DNA of 64,000 nucleotides from Astropecten irregularis (Eukaryota; Echinodermata; Asteroidea; Paxillosida; Astropectinidae). The notes beneath the pieces are model-generated. The model saw nothing but the letters and a program-made list of their open reading frames with translations, had not been told where the DNA came from and did no database searches. Below are positions 46,563-59,900 of the stretch, in pieces. The position numbers and the translations under genes are program-made. Numbering within the stretch: the stretch's first letter is position 1; each line of letters starts with the position of its first letter. The DNA lies in NCBI GenBank assembly GCA_963971285.1, contig OZ020248.1, positions 6,882,001-6,946,000 of the forward strand, given 5' to 3'.

Positions 46563-49500
46563 GACTCTACAATCAGACCATGCTAATCAAAAACAAGTCA
46601 CAATGACTTGTCAGAGAGACTGCAAGCATCCACAGAGATATATTTCAAACTGAGCAAATCTATTTATTGCTATATAAGTATTAATTAAGATACTGATAGA
46701 TTTGAGGCTTTGCATGGTGACAATCGGTATGTGAATCGGTTTGCGGAAACACCATGTAAGAATCGTTTGTACTTTTCTTCTATTTTGTTCGCACTTCTCA
46801 TAAGGTCTCAGCGTTTCAACTTTCCTGCTCTAGTCCTCATCAGGAGTCTCTGGAAGGATTCTTACCTGGTGTTTCTGCAAACCGATTAACATGAGATACT
46901 TATAATTCGGAATTAAACTCTGAAAGACATAATTCTTAAAAAAAATGATAAAAATGAAAACATCTTAGCATCCATAACCGGGGGTATGCCTGCCAATCTG
47001 TATATAATTTTTAAAAAAGACTGGACAGCTCATTAGCCATTAGTCCATCATAGGTCCATTCTTACAAATTTGATACTGCTGCACAACGGCCCATGGAATG
47101 TTACTGTCAAGTCACTTGTTCCAGCATTGTGAAGTTGTGTACTTAGTTGAATTTTATGTCCGTACGTAGTATGCACTCACCGCCAGCCCTAGCAACATTC
47201 TGTTTCCCAGCGTGCTTTTTGGCTATCTTCGATAAGGTCCATGAGAGCCTTGTCAGCTTTTGTGCCTTGGAGACAGATTCAGTTTGTTGTAAATCTATAG
47301 GTCTCCTGATCGACTTCTGTATTCAAAGCCACTCTGATCATGGTTGTATTAAGTATTCTGCATATTGTATTCTAATTCTTAATAGAAGGTAAACCTTTGG
47401 GATATAATGATGTAATCAACTCAGTTTCAGTTCCAAAGGTTGCAAATTCAAATCCCATTGGCCTATTTTCCTTTATTCATCTTTCCAAATGACTTAAAAT
47501 CAATGCAGTCGTTTTCCCATGTGGTTATTTGATGATTGTTTTAAGTTACATTTCTGTTTGAAATAAAACTCTTACCTAGACAAAGGCATTTGTTAATGCC
47601 ATTGTTATAAACTGATTTTAACATTGGAGAAATGTTATATTTTGTTTTGATTCACTTTTGGACGGGCAAAAAGTCAGATGTATATTTCCCACTCAAGAGA
47701 GAATTTTTAACATAATGGAGTTAAGTTATTGATAGTCGGTCCAATCACGTTGCCAACGAAACTGTATTATATTGCAGGAAAATTTGTATAAATTTTCATT
47801 ATAATTTAAACCATGAAACTCATAGATTTTTACTCCAAAATTGTATCACCAATTGCTGAAAATTGATAAATTTGATATATTTTTTTGTGTTGTCACTTAA
47901 ACTATTTTGGGTTTTGGCTCCATGAAACTGCCATATCTATTAATCAGATGTTTATTTGTTAGCTTATTACTTAAATGTTTTTGTTTTAAATTGAATCTTC
48001 ACATGTTTTCAAGATAAGTAGGTTGCATGGTCTCTTGCAGTTATAGGAATTATGTGACCGTGCTTTGTTCAAAATGACGTGAAGATTTATAAAAAAAAAA
48101 TAATACATAGGCATACAAATTAATCTGAAACAAAGTTTCAATTTTTTTGTCAAATTGAATTGTATTCATTGAATTTGATTTTCTTTATGAAATAATTTCA
48201 GATTTTGTGGGGGGAAAATCAGATGAAAAATGTTTTTAAAATCATTCTGACTTGCTGTAGAAGTATGGTTTATATGTGCATTGTGCTACGCACTGATTTC
48301 AGTTGCATTTGATGATTCATTGCTTTATGTGTTTAGGAATATTTAGTCTGCAAAAACACTCTGATTTAAAGAACATGTTGCCATTTTAGAACTACAGTGT
48401 AGTTGTAATAATTTTAATTTTGTAAAAGTGGAATAATTATAATAATCGCTAGCATAATGATACATTGAATTTATCTTCATTTGACCGTAAAAAAAGGATT
48501 CAGTAATGTTTATGTTCTAACGATGATCTTAGCCGTTTTCAAGTGAAATTTTGTGTTCTGTGTTTAATTTTGTTTACAGAAAAAGTTGTAGATCAATGTA
48601 CTTCCGAGTTCCAGTTAATGCATCAAAGCTATGTAGCTTCTAGCCTTCTACGTTGTGCCTTTAACTTTAATTCTGTGCCTTAATATTTAGTTTAGTGTTT
48701 CCATCACTTCATGAGTCATGAATGCTCAGTTGCAGGTTATGAAAATGATGTAATTTAAACCCTTGACTGAAATTCAAATTAATTCGAGCCATTTTGATAA
48801 ATTCATGCAATTAAATAAACAGATGTTGAATTATAAATTATATTGTATATTTTACTCAGAAAAAGGAGAATCTATATTTTAGAGTGTATAATGGTAACAA
48901 ATATTTCTTGTTTTTTGTTTTCTTATATAGAAGATATATTAAGAGTTATGTATTAAGATCTATGTAATTCATATTTTACCAAACAAAATCACTTCATAAT
49001 GATTCCGTGAGAAAGAGATTTTGAAATGTGTCCTCATATGCAGATTTTGAAAACATGAATTGTGTGCCGCCGGAACCTTGTCACATTCGAGTGCTGTTTT
49101 ATAGTTCTGTTCTGTCACATAAAGACACTTTGTAACTGCCATTTTTGTCAGTTTTTGGTTTGCTAAGTGCCAACATCTTTGGGCCTGTTTGTTTCAGGCA
49201 CGAAGAGATAAGTTATCCTTCTGATCCAGATCCAATTTTATGATTTTAGCGTATCCTGTATCTGGGTCTGCAAGATCACTGACCATGTGTCGAAAGAAAC
49301 AGGCCCTTTATTTCAATCCTCTTAACTTCCATTTCAGTTTGGACCCAATTTTTTTAGATGAATATGATAAGTTTGAATATCTATAAATGAAAAATAGTTT
49401 CAGGAATATTTTGTGTTGTCATGTATATCAGGATCGAAACACGTCAGGCCCTCCTTACTCCAAGCATTGTATACATTTCAGGTCATTATTTTGGCTGATG

Positions 49501-50345
49501 AGCAGTTTGCAGCAGTTTATTACTTATATAGGCCTAAAATCATTTTAACATCAAGTGGACGGTAAGAATGGAGCCTGTATCAAATATGCAATAATACTGC
49601 CAATACTGAGCCATTTCAAGCTGGTGCAGTTTGATGCCAAGGGCTTGTTTTAAACATTGGCTTTGGCCTGGGCTTCTGATGCACTTCTGATAAGACCAGA
49701 AATTTGCGTTTAGGGTATATGAGAAATGCTCTGTGGAACAATTTGGGCTTAAATTTTGTTCACAAAATTCCATGGCCAAGCTAATCCACACAGAGGTGAC
49801 ACAATAGAGGCATCAGATTATGGCTTTGAAGTAAATTATCTGCTTTGAACAAGGAAATAGAGTTTCAGTTATAGTGGAAAGCCACAGCCTTTTGGATGAC
49901 TAAGACAAAGCCAGAGCCAAAGCCAAGATTTCAAAAAGGCTCTAAGTAATTACATGTTTTTCAGGAAACTTCTGCCACATTGATGTCAATATACATAATT
50001 TATAGCTCATGTTCATCAATGCATCTATCTTGTGTATTACCAAGATCTTGTTTTCCTCAGATTACGTTTCTTAGCTCGCACTGAGGTGTGATTCAGCTCT
50101 AGTATCTGCATGTGCCAAATGAAATTTGATTTTTGTACATTCAAATATTTTTGCAATGAAAGTCATATTAAATAATCCCTGTAATGATTGTGTCAGTGAC
50201 TGTGGCAGTTCCTTAGATGTATTTTAATTTTTTTTTTTAAATTAAGAGAAATTCATAATAATTCCTACCTTCACTCGTTGTTTTTGATGCTCTCATTCAG
50301 AAAATGAACACAAATAATTGAACCTACTGACACCTGGCCAGGTCA
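46563..50345. other. Myosin 3' region; no further gene seen
   Basis: AT-rich, gene-free. AATAAA signals lie at 47562 and 48815, with others nearby; either could end the myosin transcript. A hairpin-family fragment lies at 49430-49540. No minus-strand exon of the downstream receptor gene was found here, and its stop codon is at 53026. Confidence 0.45.
49430..49540 (+). mobile_element. Hairpin-family retroelement tail
   Basis: 'AGGATCGAAACACGTCAGGC' followed by 'TGGCTGATGAGCAGTTTGCA'. It shows both a GATC-GAAAC segment and a CTGATGAG segment in one copy. Confidence 0.6.
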
Positions 50346-50349
50346 GACA

Positions 50350-50535
50350 AAAACAAATTACTGGAGTGGGATTCGAATCTGTGACCTCCATAAGCTTTCT
50401 GAGTGGGAAATGAACAAAAATAATGGACAATTTGGGACAATACCTTGTAAACTCAGTTTCTGGAGCACAGGTATGATAATCTGAAGCCTGCATGCAGGTT
50501 CGAATCCCACTCTAGTTAATTTTCTTTGTTCACGT
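50350..50535. mobile_element. SINE arms facing each other
   Basis: Left arm has 'GAGTGGGATTCGAATCTGTG' (B box on minus), right arm 'CAGGTTCGAATCCCACTCTA' (B box on plus), with 'TTAATTTTCTTTGTTCACG' after it. Forms a foldback like the one at 29870 but from a different SINE. Confidence 0.6.
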
Positions 50536-50566
50536 TGCAATGATTTTATTTCGTTCATGACAGTTG

Positions 50567-51740
50567 AGGGTCTGTCAAGGCCAGTCAAGTTGGTTGAGTT
50601 GCTCGAGTTGGTCAAGACAGTAGCATCTGTGAAGGCAAGTTGAGTTGGTCAAGTCGGTCAAGTTGGTCAAGATAGTCGAGTTAGTGAAGGCATGTCAAGA
50701 TGGTTGAGTTGGTCAAGTTGGTCAAGACAGTCAAGTTGGTCAAGACTCAAGACAGTCGAGTCAGTGAAGGCATGTCAAGTTGGTTGAGTTGGTCAAGTCG
50801 GTCAAGACAGTCGAGTCAGTGAAGGCATGTCAAGTTGGTTGAGTTGGTCAAGTTGGTCAAGACAGTCGAGTCAGTGAAGGCATGTCAAGTTGGTTGAGTT
50901 GGTCAAGTTGGTCAAGACAGTCGAGTCAGTGAAGGCATGTCAAGTTGGTTGAGTTGGTCAAGTTGGTCAAGACAGTCGAGTCAGTGAAGGCATGTCAAGT
51001 TGGTTGAGTTGGTCAAGTTGGTCAAGACAGTCGAGTCAGGGAAGGCATGTCAAGTTGGTTGAGTTGGTCAAGTTGGTCAAGTTGGTCAAGACAGTCGAGT
51101 CAGTGAAGGCATGTCAAGTTGGTTGAGTTGGTCAAGACAGTCGAGTCAGTGAAGGCATGCCAAGTTGGTTTAGTTGCTCGAGTCGGTCAAGACAGTCGAG
51201 TCAGTGAAGGCAAGTCAAGTTGGTTGAGTCGGTCAAGTTGGTCGAGACAGTCGAGTCAGTGAAGGCAAGTCAAGTTGGTTGAGATGGTCAAGTTGGTCAA
51301 GACAGTCGAGTCAGTGAAGGCATGTCAAGTTGGTTTAGTTGCTCGAGTCGGTCAAGACAGTCGAGTCAGTGAAGGCAAGTCAATTAAGTTGGTTGAGATG
51401 GTCAAAACAGTCGAGTCAGTGAAGGCAAGTCAAGTTGGTTGATTTGGTCAAGACAGTCGAGTCAGTGAAGGCAAGTCAAGTTGGTTGAGTTGGTCGAGTC
51501 GGTCAAGGCATAGTCAAGTTAGTCGAGTTGGTCAAGACAGTCAAGTCGGTTAAGGCATAGTCAAGTTAGTCATGTTGGTCAAGACAGTCGAGTTGGTCAA
51601 GTCTGTCAAGGCATAGTCAAGTTAGTCAAGTCGGTCAAGACAGTCGAGTCAGTTATTAGGCATAGTCAAGTTAGTCGAGTTGGTCAAGTCTGTCAAGGCA
51701 AGTTAAGTTGGTTGAGTTGGTCGAGTCAGTCAGGGTAAGT
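50567..51740 (+). repeat. 1.2-kb minisatellite, 55-bp unit
   Basis: The core unit is 'GTCAAGTTGGTTGAGTTGGT' + 'CAAGTTGGTCAAGACAGTCG' + 'AGTCAGTGAAGGCAT'. Central units (50770-51110) are almost identical, while the flanks lose or gain 10-11-bp 'GTCAAGTTGG' steps, the usual gradient for an array expanding from its middle. One strand is G/T-rich with almost no C outside GTC. Confidence 0.9.
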
Positions 51741-51790
51741 CAGCTGTGGTACATGCACACACTGACAATCTGCTAAGAACCACCAGACAG

Positions 51791-52091
51791 TAGGTGCGGT
51801 TCTACGGGGGGGGGGGGGGGGGGGCTGTAGCCCCCCAAAAATTTTGTCTAGCCCCCCAAAAAAGATGCAAGTGAAAAAAAAAGTCTTAAAAATACTGGAT
51901 TTTTTCAGTTATTAAGCGCCAATTACATAAAAAACGCGTTGTGTGGCCTATAATGTGCATGTTTTTCGACACCTAATAAGACATAGCAGAAGCGAGTGTT
52001 AGAAGAACCCAAAATATTGGGTCTTCTAGCCCCCCCAAAAAATAATGCCTCTTCTAGCCCCCCAAAAATGTTGGCTCTAGAACCGCGCCTG
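51791..52091. mobile_element. hAT-like MITE, 301 bp, 8-bp target duplication
   Basis: Ends 'TAGGTGCGGTTCTA' and 'TAGAACCGCGCCTG' are inverted repeats. 'CCAGACAG' flanks it at 51783-51790 and 52092-52099. A poly-G tract of 20 follows the left end, and 'TAGCCCCCCAAAAA' is repeated four times inside. No coding capacity. Confidence 0.9.
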
Positions 52092-52656
52092 CCAGACAGT
52101 AGACTGGCATCCAGTAACCTCTGGCACAGACGTCTTATTTTCCTTTTTTTTTCTCCAAAAAATGATGAAACATCATTTGGGGAGTAGTACTTGTCCTCTC
52201 ATCTAAACTTGAAGATGGTCTTATACAAGGACACATGCTTAAAGGCATTGCATATGTTTGGTAATGACTCTAAAAATTTATGGCAATAAAAACTTACTTG
52301 GTGAGAAGTACAGCTGCTTTGGATAGTATAATGCATATTGAGAAACGTTCAATTCGAAGTACCGCGGTTATGGAAAAATATGTCACTTTTTATCTCCAAA
52401 AATTATGAATCTGAGAAGCGTTATGGCCGTAACGCTTCTCAGCTATTGACTTACTGTTCTCTGGCGTGAAATAACCGCTCTAGTTTGTCGCCAAAATCTC
52501 AAAAACGCTACCACCTTTTGAATTGAAACTTTCACAGGTAAGTTTTATGGTATATATAAACAATTATATTGGTTTGAAACAAACATTAGGCTCAAATTAC
52601 CAAACGTATGCAATCCCTTTAATTGACTGATCATTATGTTTCCTCTGGTATTAATA

Positions 52657-52845
52657 GGGAGCTTTAGATTTTCACGTCGACTGATACGTGATTGCATCAT
52701 GCCGAGTCTTTGCGCATGCGTCAAGTCGTCACCAACGTTGTCCCAGTGAGTCAAGGACGCACAAAGTATGGTTTTGACGTTCAGCACGACGTTGTGGTCG
52801 ACGTGAGCGAGGTCCACTCCACGTTCGCACCAATCTAAAGCTCCC
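52657..52845. mobile_element. 189-bp MITE with TA target duplication
   Basis: Inverted ends 'GGGAGCTTTAGATT' and 'AATCTAAAGCTCCC', flanked by TA. The interior is CpG-rich ('CGTCGACTGATACGTGATTG') with further inverted pairs around 'GTTTTGACGTTCAGCACGAC'. No gene. Confidence 0.85.
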
Positions 52846-53025
52846 TAATGTAGAAATTCTGTTTTTTATGTTTGAAAATGGGGATGAATTAAGTCTAAGG
52901 GTTGCATGAGCTAAGATTCTAAACAGACATATGACTCAAGTAATAAAGAAACTCAGGATACATATGATAAAAGCTCAAGTGATTTGTTTAATTCAAATCT
53001 CTCAAAATGCACTCAGGCACAGTTC

Positions 53026-56000
53026 CTATGGACCATAATTTATTGGTTGCATTGGATGGGTCTCTGCTGGTGCCTCGGTGTCCTGCTGACCGTGGGGAAG
53101 TTCTAGTATGAAAAGAAATGAAAACATTCTTTTTGTTAACAATCAAAAGGGGATAAGGCAAAAAATATCAAAAGTCATGTATACATGTGAGAACAGATTG
53201 AGGCCTGCATGCAGTGGCGTCACCAAGGGGGGGCCAGGGGGGGGCACGTGCCCCCCCTGGAAAACCTCGTACCCCCCCCCCCCCCTCGTGCCCCCCCATT
53301 TGAGATTTGGGTTGGTGAAAAAAAATATAATATATAAAAAGTTTGCCCCCCCCCCCCCAACAATTGCTAGTGCCCCCCTTGTGGCCCCCAGACTCAAAAG
53401 TCTGGTGACGCCACTGCCTGCATGTGGTGCTGTGATTATTTACTATTAATTTAATTTCCATGTACTTTAGACATAAAAATTACTCACGGTTTTCCACAGG
53501 TTTCTTCAATTTTTTTAACATCCACCGCACCACAAGCAAAACGAGAATCGTTGCCACAACACCGAATGCTACTACAAGGCCTGTTTTAAAAAGACAGACA
53601 AAAGTATAGATTTACATGCCTAAAGAAAATGTTTCACAATACGCCATTATAAAGATACCATTTTTATACTAGTGATGACAAATGGGTTCACATATGATGG
53701 CCAACAAAAAAAGGGGATAACCTATGTGGAATTGTATGGACTAGGGCCAATTTCATGGAGCTGCTAAGCACAAAAAAAATTGCTCAGCACAAAAATGTCT
53801 TGCCCAATAAAACAAACCTCCATTAAAGAATTCATTTGATATTCATGGTCATCGAAAAACGGCCAAAGAACAATCTCAAGTGATACATTTACACAACACA
53901 TGGAAATCTAGTTGTTCATCCTGTTTTTATTAAGAAAGAAATTTCATGGTTGGCAATATTTTTGTGTGCTAAGCAGGGCCATGAAATTGGCCCCAGCTGG
54001 CTTGCCAAAGGAATCTTTTTGGCTTATTTTCTAATTCAACATACCCATTAAAACTTAAATAGTTTTAGATTCACACCATAAATGTGAACTTTTTCTTAGT
54101 AATTTGGATGAATCTTTCTGTTCAAAAAGCCCACATGTAGAAAAGGGAAACTGTTCAGGCAAATGACCCATCTCTGTAGGATTTATTGACTTTTGTACAA
54201 ATAAATAAATAATAGTAAGGCTACAAACAGTACAAAGAACAAATGTTGGCTTAAAAACAGGCAGGACCAAAACTGGTACAAGAATTCAATTTAAGCTTAT
54301 TCCTACCAATTATTATGCCATTATTTCCCTCAGGCGATACAGGTGTCATCGGGTCTGTCACCATCTCCGGGGTTTGGGTTGGCACTGATGGTGAAGTGAG
54401 ATCAGGATGTGCTTGATCTGTGGTTCCCAACTGTGCACAATCCAGGATCCTATAAACTGTAAGAAACAAATCATGAAATATGGTTTTGGTTTTGGTTTGC
54501 TTTCTTTTGTCATGAGATCTGATGCCAACATGATGCATGTAGGATCAAGCTGCATTGACACCGCTCACTGACTCGGATAAGTCAACTTATGTCAAAACAG
54601 CTTTTCACACTACGGTACAGTTTTACCTTGTCCACCCCACGTAAACTCTTCCAAATTTCAACATGGGTCAATCATTCTGTATTCACACTACACAACACAA
54701 AAATAACTCAATTAAAACATGTCAACATTTTCAACAGGGGTCATCAACTGCTCTTGGCCCACCTCACAACCAGGGTTAGTTTCAACACAGGTCGAGCATT
54801 TCATTTTCATCGACGCCATGTTGAAATCTAGCATTATGAACATTGTCAATCATTTTAAAGGTACACTTTGGTAATACACCAAAACACAAATGTTCACAGA
54901 TTTATGTATAACTTACAGGGTATAAAGATGGGGGTGGTAGAAACATACCGTTAACATTTTTCCAGAAATTAGTAAAACAACGACCGGAAATCGTTTTGAT
55001 CTTTTAAAAGATAACAAAATAAAAGAGAAAAGACAATTAAGAAATACTGTGGCTGTTTTTCACTGTTTTCTCAAAAAGTGGGCACCGTATGGGACTGAAA
55101 TTTTTCACAGATGACTATTACTGTACCTTTCTTGACATTTTTGCCCATGAATCTGTATTTCTTTGACATAAACCAATTGATATTACCTTTAACACACGCA
55201 AGACTCATGCACAACCTGGGGCCGATTTCACAAAGCACTAAGATTATTGATCTTAAGTGTTTGAATTCATCTTAATTGCTAAGCAACATGTGATGTCACA
55301 ATACAAATCACTATGGTGAACAACTCATCTTAAAGATCAATCATAGTTCTTTGTGAAATCCAGCCCTGGAGATGTTTTGTAGTGTGAAAAGGCCTACATG
55401 TTTTGATGACCTTTCACTCAACTTGAGTCTCTGAAATGTTTTGACTTGGAGTCCCCCCCCAACCCACCCACATCCCCACCCCTGCAATATTCAGTTACTG
55501 TATCAGTGGTGTCCAAAATCAATCATCTTAATACTTGAATAGTATGACATAGAAGCCAATTAGAAACCAACACACTTCATGCATTACATTGTATATTTAA
55601 GGAAATTATCATTATCATGCACTTTTATATGCAAACCTAAGAAATGGTATTCCACGAATTGCACAAAAATGCATGCTGTCTAAACAATGTCTCATTATAT
55701 TGGTTGAATTAATACACTTATTACAAATCGGCCCCAGGTTTTGAGAAGTGAGTATGATTCAAAATGGGCTCTTGCTTACTATCAAATTAACAGACAAATT
55801 AATAGAAATGAAATATGGATATGATTGAAGAGTCATGTTTAGTGTGAAACCCGACCATGTTGTGACTAATAACACATGTCTCAGCCACAAAGTGAATTTT
55901 TTTTTTAAATTGCTCAGTGCCATTGTGGACAACCATATACCATTGTGTAGCAATCAATTCATATTTATTCAAATCCTGAACCTGTGGGCACTATGAGCCC

Positions 56001-56900
56001 ATCAGGGCCCAATTTCATAAAACTGTTAAGCACAAAAATTTGCTTAGCACAAAAATGTTTCGCCCAATAAAACAAACCACCATAATGCAAATTCCATTTG
56101 ATATTCATGGTCAGCGAACAGCAGCCACTTTAAGAACAATCACAAGTAATCCACAACACTTGGAATTTTGGTTGCTAACCCTGTTTTTATTAAGACAGAA
56201 ATGTCATGCTTAGCAAATTCGTGCTTAACAGTTTTATGAAATTGGCCCCAGCCTGCACAAAAGAGGCCGAGTGCCACAATCATCAGTGAATTAGCTTCAA
56301 CATGCAGGGCCTAGCAGAGAGGTGCAATGAGTACCGTACCAGTACTCAAATTCCATTCATCAGTGTTGGACAAAAGGACCCTAATGCTGCACTCTCCATG
56401 TACAACGGCACTCCATCATACTTCTATAAATAGCCCAAAATTATGATGTCATGAATGCAGGGCTTAGCAGAGAGGTGCAATGACTACCGTACCAGTACTC
56501 AAATTCCATTCATCAGTGTTGGACAAAAGGACCCTAATGCTGCACTCTCCATGTACAACGGCACTCCATCATACTTCTATAAATAGCCCAAAATTATGAT
56601 GTCATGAATGCAGGGCCTAGCAGAGAGGTGCAATGACTACCGTACCAGTACTCAAATTCCATTCATCAGTGTTGGACAAAAGGACCCTAATGCTGCACTC
56701 TCCACGTACAGCGGCACTCCATCTTCTATAAATAGCCCAAAATTATGATGTCATGAATGTTCATTACCCAGAAATCACCGGCGCACCCAGGATTTTGTCT
56801 TGGGGGGGGCTCAAAGAAAATTTTTCTCCCACAAAACATTTTGTGACTCCCCCCCCTTCCTCCTCTCCCTTTCCCTCTCCCCCCCCCCTTTTTTTCGTTT

Positions 56901-56932
<32 letters not shown>

Positions 56933-59900
56933 CAGGGACCCTCTTGGGGGGGGGTTCAAGCCCCCCGAGCCCCCCCCCCCTGGGTGCGCCACTGCCAGAA
57001 ATCCATCAAAGAGTGCCACGTTGGCATCTTTACAAAATAGCCAATAACTATGTGTTCTTGGCCATTTAAGGGTATGATCTAAACACGTATTCACAACTGT
57101 GTAAAAACAGAAGACATGAGTATAACAGAACGTTTGAATTTCTTCTTATTCTTCTTCTTCTGCAGTTATCAACCCCAGTTTTAAGTTTAATTTGTGAATA
57201 TGATTTTTTTTTTTTTAATACGTCCTGTGGTAGTGCTATAGAGGCTGGTCAAAATTGCAAAAAAATATGCATTCAGGCAAAATATTATAAATATTCAAAA
57301 TTTATGTCATAATTGTTTAGAGTTGTTTTAAAGCAGGGCAGCCGGAATGCAACTTTGATACAGACTTTATCACTCATTACTGGACAACACTTAATTTCTC
57401 AGAGATCTTTTTGAGTAAAGGTACGTAGTATCATATTTTTGTTATTGTCAAAGAAAATGCAGATTCATGGGCAAAAATATCAAGGCACGGATACAGTAAT
57501 AGACATCTGTGAAAATTTCAGTCCCATACAGTGCCCACTTTTTGAGAAAACAGTAATAACACCCACAAGTATTTATTAAGTCTTTTCACTTTTATTTTTG
57601 ATCTTTTAAAAGATCAAAAAGATTTTCGGCCATTGTTTCACTAATTTCTGGATAATACACCATTTCAGGCAGAAACATTTTAACGGTATGTTTCTACCAC
57701 CACCATCTTCATACCATGTAGGTTATACGTAAATCTGTGAACATTTCTGTGTTGGTTTCTTACAAATATATGATACTACCTTTAAGGAAATTAAATGGCT
57801 CTATCATGCACTTTATGCAAACCAAAGAAACTGCATTCCACAAATTGCACAAATGCATGTTGTCTAAACAATGTTCAACTCCCATGCTATACAAAGGGAA
57901 ATGTGACTCATTATATTGGTTGAATTAATACACTTATTACAAATGGGCCCCAGGTTTTGAGAAGTGAGTATGATTCAAAATGGGCTCTTGCTTACTATCA
58001 AATAGCGTTCCGCACTAATAATGACGTCACACCATGCATGCACGTGCACCCATACAGCTCAGCTCACCACACGTTTGCATGGCCAGTTGCAATGTTTGTC
58101 TGAGGTTCGGTGCTATTTTTAGCGCAAGTGCGCAGTGCTATTAACAGACACCCAAGCCGACGATGTGTCAACAATTAAGAAAAAGGGATAGAAATGAAAT
58201 ATGGATATGATTGAAGAGTCATGTTTAGTGTGAAACCTGACCATGGAGTTGTGACTATTAACACATGTCTCAGCCACAAAGTTAATTTTTTTTTTAATTG
58301 CTCAGTGCCATTGTGGACAACCATATACCATTGTGTAGCAATCAATTCATATTTATTCAAATCCTGAACCTGGGCACTATGAGCCCATCAGGGCCCAATT
58401 TCATAAAACTGTTTTAAAGCACAAAAATTTGCTTAGCACAAAAATGTTTCGCCCAATAAAAGAAACCACCATTGCAAATTCCATTTGATATTCATGGTCA
58501 GCGAACAGCAGCCACTTTAAGAACAATCACAAGTAATCCACAACACTTGGAATTTTGGCTGTTAACCCTGTTTTTATTAAGACAGAAATGTCATGCTTAG
58601 CAAATTGTTGTGCTTAACAGTTTTATGACGTTGGCCCCAGCCTGCACAAAAGAGGCCGAGTGCCATAATCATCAGTGAATTAGCTTCAACATGCAGGGCC
58701 TAGCAGAGAGATGCAATGAGCACCGTACCAGTACTCAAATTTTATTCATCAGTGTTGGACAAAAGGACCCTTATGCTGCACTCTCCACGTACAGCAGCAC
58801 TCCATCATACTTCTATAAATAGCCCAAAATTATGATGTCATGAATGTTCATTACCCAGAAATCCATCAAAGAGTGCCACGTTGGCATCTTTACAAATAGC
58901 CAATAACTATGTGTTCTTGGCCATTTAAGGGTATGATCTAAACACGTATTCACAACTGTGTAAAAACAGAAGACATGAGTATAAGAGAACGTTTGAATTT
59001 CTTCTTATTCTTCTTCTTCTGCAGTTATCAACCCCAGTTTTAAGTTCAATTTGTGAATATGATTTTTTTTTTATTTTAAAATACAAGTAATAAACTGCTG
59101 CAAACTGCTCATCAGCCAAAATGACCTGAAATATATCAAATGCTTTTAGTTAGGAGGGCCTGACGCGTTTCGATCCTAGCAGGATCTTTCTCAAAGGCTA
59201 TATGACAAAAAAACACAAACATGCAAGTGAAGGAAGCATACATAAAATGGATCAGAGGGTATGGACAAAGGGAAGGGGTGGTATGAGAGTCAGGGTGGGT
59301 AAGATAGGTCAGACAAAGGGTTGGGGTCCCGTAGGCAAGATCAAAGGTAACAGGTCCTGTGGTATTTAATAGGTCCTGTGGTAGTGCTATAGAGGCTGGT
59401 CAAAATTGCAAAAAAATATGCATTCAGGCAAAATATTATATTCTCACTTAAATTCTCACAGATCTTTTTGAGTAAAGGTAGTATCATACTTTTGTTATTG
59501 TCAAAGAAAATGCAGATTCATGGGCAAAAATATCAAGACAGATACAGAAAAAGTCATCTCTGAAATTCCCAGTCCCATATGGGGCCGATTTGTTTAGTAA
59601 ACAGTGAAAAACACCCATAAAATTTATTGAATCTTTTCGCCGTTCTTTTTTATCTTTTAAAGATCAAACATATTGCCGGTCGTTGTTTTACTAATTTCTC
59701 GATAAGTACACCATGTCAGGCAGAACAGTTTTCTGTATGTTTCTTCGCTCACCATCTTTGTACTCTTAGATATAGGTAAATCTGTGAACATTTCTGTTTT
59801 GGTTTATTACCAAAGTATGATACTACCTTTAACTGATTCTAATTCAACTCAGGAAACTGTATACAGTATTTGAATATTCAGTAAAATTTCTCCTGCCAGG

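Larger units (their letters stand above)
55597..57780. repeat. 2.1-kb tandem duplication, copy A
   Basis: Collinear with 57781-59829. Holds, in order, a foldback (56007-56252), a 153-bp unit present three times (56302-56757), a hAT-like insertion (56776-56994), unique sequence, and a reverse MITE (57418-57786). Copy B has the 153-bp unit once and no hAT insertion. No exons of the receptor gene lie in either copy. Confidence 0.85.

Noticed and set aside
50358-50615. 85-codon minus-strand frame
   Set aside because: It spans SINE arms and the first minisatellite units; the residues reflect the repeat.
56753-57094. Frames of 89-122 codons on both strands
   Set aside because: Made of homopolymers and low-complexity tract inside a MITE; Pro/Ser/Phe runs mirror C, T and A runs.
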